Part shown: positions 62,183 through 64,000 of the stretch, in pieces | Layout of the letters: the number at the start of each line of letters is the position of its first letter | Position numbering within the stretch: the stretch's first letter is position 1 | NCBI GenBank assembly: GCA_031425325.1 | Contig: JANPJD010000064.1 | Span: forward strand, 20,225 to 84,224 | Direction of reading: 5' to 3' | DNA length: 64,000 nt | Source of the DNA: Aliitabrizicola sp031425325 | Lineage (GTDB): Bacteria; Pseudomonadota; Alphaproteobacteria; Rhodobacterales; Rhodobacteraceae | The notes under the pieces: generated by a model | What the model saw: only the letters and a program-made list of their open reading frames with translations | Told to the model about the DNA's origin: nothing | Databases searched by the model: none | Made by a program: the position numbers and the translations under genes

Positions 62183-62601
62183 TGGCATATTGGCTGTTCA
62201 AGTCCGAGCCCGATGAGTTCGGCTGGCCCGATCTCGTCAGCCGCGGCGAGGCGGGCGAGGACTGGACCGGTGTGCGAAATTACCAGGCGCGCAACAACAT
62301 GCGGGCGATGTCCGTGGGCGACCTTGGCTTTTTCTACCATTCCAATATCGGCAAAGAGATGGTGGGCATCCTCGAGGTCATCCGCACAGTCGCGCCAGAC
62401 CCAAGCACTGATGATCCAAGATGGGAGTGCGTGCGCGTGAAGGCGGTGCGCGCCCTTGGCCGTCCGGTGACCTTGGACCAATGCAAGGAAACCGCTGGCC
62501 TGGAAGAGATGTCCCTTGTCCGCCGACCTCGCCTGTCGGTTCAGCCTGTAACGCCCGAGGAATGGCGGCTGATCTGCAATATGGGCGACGTGGACCCATA
62601 A
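62182..62601 (+). CDS. EVE domain-containing protein
   Basis: A 139-residue single EVE (PUA-like) domain. It starts AYWLFKSEPDEFGWPDL, then GVRNYQARNNMRAM, FYHSNIGKEMVGILEV and SLVRRPRLSVQPVTPEEW, all typical. EVE proteins bind modified nucleic-acid bases; free-standing ones (Thy28-like) may sense or remove modified bases. It follows the YciI gene with a one-base stop/start overlap and ends the tsaD operon. Confidence 0.92.
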   Translation: MAYWLFKSEPDEFGWPDLVSRGEAGEDWTGVRNYQARNNMRAMSVGDLGFFYHSNIGKEMVGILEVIRTVAPDPSTDDPRWECVRVKAVRALGRPVTLDQCKETAGLEEMSLVRRPRLSVQPVTPEEWRLICNMGDVDP

Positions 62602-62608
62602 AGCATGA

Positions 62609-62633
62609 GGGGCCCCGACCCCAACGGGACCCC
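62609..62633 (+). terminator. Terminator hairpin after the EVE gene
   Basis: GGGG-C-CCCG pairs with CGGG-A-CCCC around loop ACCCCAA, one mismatch, 7 bases after the stop, with a short ACTTT following at about 62636-62640. Likely rho-independent terminator of the tsaD-gpsA-yciI-EVE operon. Confidence 0.7.
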
Positions 62634-62747
62634 CCACTTTACCCACGTGCTCCCAGCGCACCACACGTGTTCAAGAAAGGTCCCGGGCATCCTGCCCTGA
62701 TACTCTCAGCTTATGTGGTCGCGTTGGCTCGTGCAAAGAGGTTCGGA

Positions 62748-62770
62748 GGCGGATTTGACTCAAATCCGCC
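62748..62770 (-). terminator. Terminator hairpin after the DUF2853 gene
   Basis: GGCGGATTT at 62748-62756 and AAATCCGCC at 62762-62770 form a perfect nine-base stem with a five-base loop, eight bases beyond the stop of the minus-strand DUF2853 gene. No long T-run follows, but position and symmetry suit a terminator. Confidence 0.65.
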
Positions 62771-62778
62771 TCGTAGGT

Positions 62779-63120
62779 TCAGGCGTAGGCCGCGTCCTTG
62801 CCGAAATGCTTGACGAGCATGTAGTAGACGACCGGCCGATGCTTGTTGCGCTCGGACTTGCCGTAGGTGTCGACCACGGCCGCAATCGCCTCGCCAAGCT
62901 TCGGCCCGTCTGCAAGGCCCAGCTTCTTGATCAGGAAGTTGTTCCGGATCCGCTCCAGCTCTGCCGGGTCCGAAGCCGCGACTGTGGCTGCATCGTCGGA
63001 ATAGATCGACGGTCCGCAGCCGATAGTGACCTTGGTCAGAAGCGCCATGTCAGGCTCGATCTTGCACTTGTTGCGAAGATCGTCCGCATACTTGGCGATA
63101 AGTTCATCCCGTTTGCTCAT
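62779..63120 (-). CDS. DUF2853 family protein
   Basis: A 113-residue cytoplasmic protein that fits the DUF2853 family. Recognisable are SKRDELIAKYADDLRNKCK at the start, TIGCGPSIYSDDAATVAASD in the middle and the C-terminal HRPVVYYMLVKHFGK. The family is mainly helical and has no assigned function. It stands alone between the EVE operon and ahcY, 105 bases downstream of ahcY on the same strand. Confidence 0.85.
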   Translation of the reverse strand: MSKRDELIAKYADDLRNKCKIEPDMALLTKVTIGCGPSIYSDDAATVAASDPAELERIRNNFLIKKLGLADGPKLGEAIAAVVDTYGKSERNKHRPVVYYMLVKHFGKDAAYA

Positions 63121-63225
63121 CTGTCCCCCTTGTCTCGCCTACCATGAATTCGAGCAACCGAAGCGAGGTTAGGCCAGAAGACGCCCGCGGCAAAGAGATT
63201 TGTCGCGGGCGCGGCGGGGGGTCGA

Positions 63226-64000
63226 TCAGTAGCGGTAATGCTCGGACTTGAATGGGCCGTCGGGCGCCACGCCGATATAGGCCGCCTGATCGGCGTCGAG
63301 CACGGTAAGCTTCGCACCGATCTTCTTAAGGTGCAGCCGGGCGACCTTCTCATCCAGATGCTTGGGCAGGATGTACACGCCGGGCGTATAGTCCGCGCCC
63401 TTGGACCAGAGCTCGATCTGCGCCAGCACCTGATTGGTGAAACTGGCCGACATCACGAAGGACGGATGGCCCGTGGCATTGCCGAGGTTCAGCAAGCGGC
63501 CTTCGGACAGAAGGATGATGCGGTTGCCCGAGGGCATCTCGATCATGTCCACCTGTTCCTTGATGTTGGTCCACTTGTGGTTACGAAGGGCAGCGACCTG
63601 GATCTCGTTGTCGAAGTGGCCGATGTTGCCGACGATGGCCATGTCCTTCATCGCGCGCATGTGCTCGAGCCGGATCACGTCCTTGTTGCCGGTCGTGGTG
63701 ATGAAGATGTCGGCGCTTGCCACCTCGTCTTCCAGCAGCGTGACCTCGTAGCCGTCCATCGCGGCCTGCAGCGCGCAGATCGGATCAACCTCGGTCACCT
63801 TAACCCTTGCCCCGGCGCCCCGAAGCGACGCGGCCGAGCCCTTGCCGACATCGCCGTAGCCGCAAACGACCGCCACCTTGCCCGCCATCATGGTGTCGGT
63901 GGCCCGCCGGATGCCGTCGACGAGCGATTCCTTGCAGCCATACTTGTTGTCGAACTTCGACTTGGTGACGCTGTCGTTCACGTTGATCGCGGGGAAGGGC
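63226..64000 (-). CDS. ahcY: Adenosylhomocysteinase, partial (5' end outside window)
   Basis: The C-terminal 258 codons of S-adenosylhomocysteine hydrolase, which cleaves SAH to adenosine and homocysteine. The frame continues past base 64000 (PAINVNDSVTKSKFDNKYG, so the GTG at 63981 is an internal valine). The NAD-binding VAVVCGYGDVGKGSA, EVDPICALQA and the C-terminal end (KIGAKLTVLDADQAAYIGV ... SEHYRY, separate segments) are all canonical. The full enzyme is about 460 residues, so a little over half is present. Confidence 0.97.
   Translation of the reverse strand, partial: PFPAINVNDSVTKSKFDNKYGCKESLVDGIRRATDTMMAGKVAVVCGYGDVGKGSAASLRGAGARVKVTEVDPICALQAAMDGYEVTLLEDEVASADIFITTTGNKDVIRLEHMRAMKDMAIVGNIGHFDNEIQVAALRNHKWTNIKEQVDMIEMPSGNRIILLSEGRLLNLGNATGHPSFVMSASFTNQVLAQIELWSKGADYTPGVYILPKHLDEKVARLHLKKIGAKLTVLDADQAAYIGVAPDGPFKSEHYRY

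Overview
The window looks like a chromosome segment of a Rhodobacteraceae-type alphaproteobacterium (Rhodobacter/Paracoccus/Roseobacter relatives). The evidence is the high GC content, dense operons joined by ATGA/TGATG overlaps, a large single flagellar block of the Rhodobacteraceae kind including an SltF-type muramidase and a DUF6468 protein, near-consensus CtrA boxes at flagellar promoters, a membrane-anchored cytochrome c, and an alphaproteobacterial Mic60/HemY/HemD/TsaD/GpsA neighbourhood. Almost everything is chromosomal core. I saw no insertion sequence, prophage or CRISPR array.

Layout. 0-16 kb is housekeeping: sulfurtransferase and class I aminotransferase, convergent with glnK-amtB (ammonium uptake and PII control), a class A PBP, mlaA-mlaC (lipid asymmetry), RidA-GDPD-FemAB-like, a HAD phosphatase, a cyclic-nucleotide phosphodiesterase divergent from nudC, an SRPBCC protein and prephenate dehydratase. 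16-24 kb holds a membrane-anchored cytochrome c and a complete yejABEF-type peptide/muropeptide ABC importer whose last gene overlaps a GT4 glycosyltransferase. 24-32 kb holds a SPOR-domain D-Ala-D-Ala carboxypeptidase, clpS, an RsmC-like methyltransferase, an SDR that lacks its catalytic lysine, a small lipoprotein, and hemF, hemE and hemC.

32-51.4 kb is flagellar. On the minus strand are flhB, fliR, flhA, an SLT muramidase, a 727-residue secreted protein, motA, a MotE-like protein, a DUF6468 protein and fliL. On the plus strand are fliF, fliH-like, fliN and fliP. On the minus strand again are flgI, flgL, flgK, flgE and motB. A 765-bp gene-free gap separates fliP from flgI. CtrA-like boxes (CTAA-N7-TTAA and its mirror) lie in the fliL/fliF and motB/flgE spacers. 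The MotE-like protein next to motA and a large secreted partner suggests a rhizobial MotC/MotE-like accessory stator system, which is the most interesting hypothesis in the window.

51.5-64 kb holds an amino-sugar kinase with nagA, an MhqD/MhqO-like esterase and dioxygenase pair, an orphan five-bladed beta-propeller glycosidase-like gene just beyond the 3' end of tRNA-Thr(CGT), then hemY-mic60-hemD divergent from tsaD-gpsA-yciI-EVE, a DUF2853 gene, and the 3' part of ahcY running off the right edge. All product calls come from reading motifs and gene order; no database search was run.
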